Assembly (NCBI GenBank): GCA_023249205.1
Contig: JAHFDC010000062.1
Location: forward strand, 1 to 5,960
DNA from: Candidatus Methylomirabilota bacterium
GTDB lineage: Bacteria > Methylomirabilota > Methylomirabilia > Methylomirabilales > JACPAU01
Length of the DNA: 5,960 bases
Direction: 5' to 3'
The notes under the pieces are model-generated. The model was not told the DNA's origin, made no database searches, and saw only the letters and a list, made by a program, of their open reading frames with translations. Made by a program: the position numbers and the translations under genes. How positions within the stretch are numbered: the stretch's first letter is position 1; every line of letters begins with the position of its first letter. Shown here in pieces: positions 4,588 through 5,960 of this stretch.

Positions 4588-5960
4588 ATGGTTCCCCTCT
4601 TCGCTCACGTAGCCATCCAGCTCTCCCTCCTGCTGGCGACCGCTGCCGTGGGCCTCGCCGGGGAGGCCCCCAGCGCGGCGGGCGCAACGCAATCCTGGTT
4701 CTCAGGGGCGGCGCCGGTCGTCGCCCTCGTCCTGACCGGCCTCTTCGCCCTGGCGGGATTCCTCGTCCTCATGGCCCGGCGTCGAGCGAAGAAGGCGGTG
4801 GCGGCTGCCCGCGACCTGCAACGGCAAATCCTCGCGCTCAAGGGGGCGGGGGATACCCTTTCCCGATTGGCCTCCATTGTGGAGTCCTCGGATGACGGGA
4901 TCATCGGGAAGACCCTGGACGGCATCATTGTGAGCTGGAACCCGTCGGCGGAGAGAATCTACGGCTACGCTGCGCAGGAGATGATTGGGAGACCGATCTC
5001 TGTGCTGGTCCCGCCCGACCGTCCCGATGAGCTGGTCCAGATTCTCGAGAAGGTCAGGCAGGGAGAGCGCGTTGATCACTTCGAAACCGTCCGACGGAGG
5101 AAAGACGGAAGCCAAATCCATGTCTCCCTCACCGTATCCCCGATCAGGGATGCTACTGGGGAGATTACGGGGGCCTCCACGATCGCCCGGGACATCACCG
5201 AGCGCAAGCGGGCCGAGGAGGCGATGCGGGAGAGCGAGGAGCGCTATCGCGACCTGGTGGAGCACAGTGAGGATCTCATCTTTACCCATGATACGGAGGG
5301 GAAGTTCCTGAGTGTCAACCGGGCGCTGGTCCGGCTGCTAGGGTATTGGCGGCCGGAGGAATTGATCGGTCGCAAGCTCAGCGACTTCCTGGCGTCGGAC
5401 GTGCTGCACATGTTCGATCCGTACCTCGACACGCTCCTGAAGGAGCGGTACGCCCAGGGGCGGATGAAAGTCCTGACCCGAGACGGGGAGGAGAGGATCC
5501 TGGAGTACCGCAACTCCTTGCGGATGGAAGGGTTAGCGGAGCCTATCGCGCGCGGCATGGCGCACGATGCCACAGAGCGCATCCGGGCGGAGCGGGCCCT
5601 GGCGAAGCGCATCGATCGGATGCACACGCTTCGCGCCATCACGTCGGAGCTCACCCGGGAGCTGGACCTCCCGACCCTGCTGAACCTCGTGACGCAGAGG
5701 GCGGCAGCGCTGCTCGGGGCCGTGTCGGGGGCCGTGTTCCTGTGGGACGAGACGGCGCAACTGCTCTCTCCGCAGTCGTGGCACAGCCTCGGGGAGTGGA
5801 CCCGGGGGAAGCGCCTCCGCCTCGGCGAGGAGATCGCAGGGACTGTCGCGGAGCGCCGCGAGGGGATGATCGTGAACGATTATCCCGCCTCCCCGTATGC
5901 CAGCTCGCTCTTCCTGGAGCGGGCCGGATTCACCGCCGTGATCGCCGAGCCCCTTGTGTA
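4588..5960 (+). CDS. Membrane-anchored PAS-PAS-GAF sensor protein, probable histidine kinase, C-terminus off the window
   Basis: 457 codons are visible and the frame runs open through the right edge. Two hydrophobic helices (about residues 5-24 and 43-63) with a short intervening loop and RRRAKK after the second form a hairpin membrane anchor. A short helical linker (70-86) leads to PAS1 (about 92-203) with SWNPSAERIYGYAAQEMIG (116-134) and a PAC ending RDITERKRAEE. PAS2 (about 217-335) contains NRALVRLLGY (244-253). A GAF domain starts near 348 and is cut by the edge. These domains sense small ligands, redox state or light and pass the signal through coiled-coil linkers to an output domain. 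That domain is missing; a histidine kinase is most likely, but a diguanylate cyclase or phosphatase is possible. ATG 4588 is chosen because TGA 4582-4584 is in frame just upstream; its ribosome binding site is poor. Confidence 0.9.
   Translation, partial: MVPLFAHVAIQLSLLLATAAVGLAGEAPSAAGATQSWFSGAAPVVALVLTGLFALAGFLVLMARRRAKKAVAAARDLQRQILALKGAGDTLSRLASIVESSDDGIIGKTLDGIIVSWNPSAERIYGYAAQEMIGRPISVLVPPDRPDELVQILEKVRQGERVDHFETVRRRKDGSQIHVSLTVSPIRDATGEITGASTIARDITERKRAEEAMRESEERYRDLVEHSEDLIFTHDTEGKFLSVNRALVRLLGYWRPEELIGRKLSDFLASDVLHMFDPYLDTLLKERYAQGRMKVLTRDGEERILEYRNSLRMEGLAEPIARGMAHDATERIRAERALAKRIDRMHTLRAITSELTRELDLPTLLNLVTQRAAALLGAVSGAVFLWDETAQLLSPQSWHSLGEWTRGKRLRLGEEIAGTVAERREGMIVNDYPASPYASSLFLERAGFTAVIAEPLV

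Overview
This is a very GC-rich bacterial window with strong G/C preference at third codon positions. The sequence does not fix the lineage. A GC-rich environmental bacterium is likely, because a ChlI-family ATPase lies near a large PAS/GAF sensor protein and several small orphan genes.

Left part, minus strand (1-2648): a three-gene group. The upstream gene is an intact alpha/beta hydrolase (2648-1905). Four bases after its stop comes a 269-residue protein of unknown function (1900-1091), whose layout tentatively resembles the prokaryotic E2-like family D/PRTRC-B group. After a gap of about 296 bases comes a magnesium-chelatase-type AAA+ ATPase (794 to the left edge, C-terminus missing). The gap contains a plausible extended -10 promoter and a leader of about 207 nt that can fold into a pseudoknot-like structure.

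Middle (2649-3604): no intact gene. On the minus strand, coding-like sequence moves through several reading frames between about 3250 and 2670, as expected of a frameshifted pseudogene or an assembly with indels. I see nothing convincing in 3300-3604.

Right part: a 68-residue membrane-anchored CxxH/CxxC protein on the plus strand (3605-3811). It converges on a possible 48-residue minus-strand ORF (4143-3997), with two hairpins between them. Then come a palindrome-rich stretch, an 11-C tract and an orphan SEC-C zinc motif that lacks one ligand. From 4588 to the right edge runs a membrane-anchored PAS-PAS-GAF sensor protein, probably the N-terminal part of a histidine kinase or cyclase.

The hydrolase and unknown protein are very likely co-transcribed and translationally coupled. 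The ATPase may be read with them or from its own promoter. No complete known defence or mobile system is visible. The best candidates for something new are the unknown 269-residue protein in its ATPase/hydrolase setting and the structured leader.
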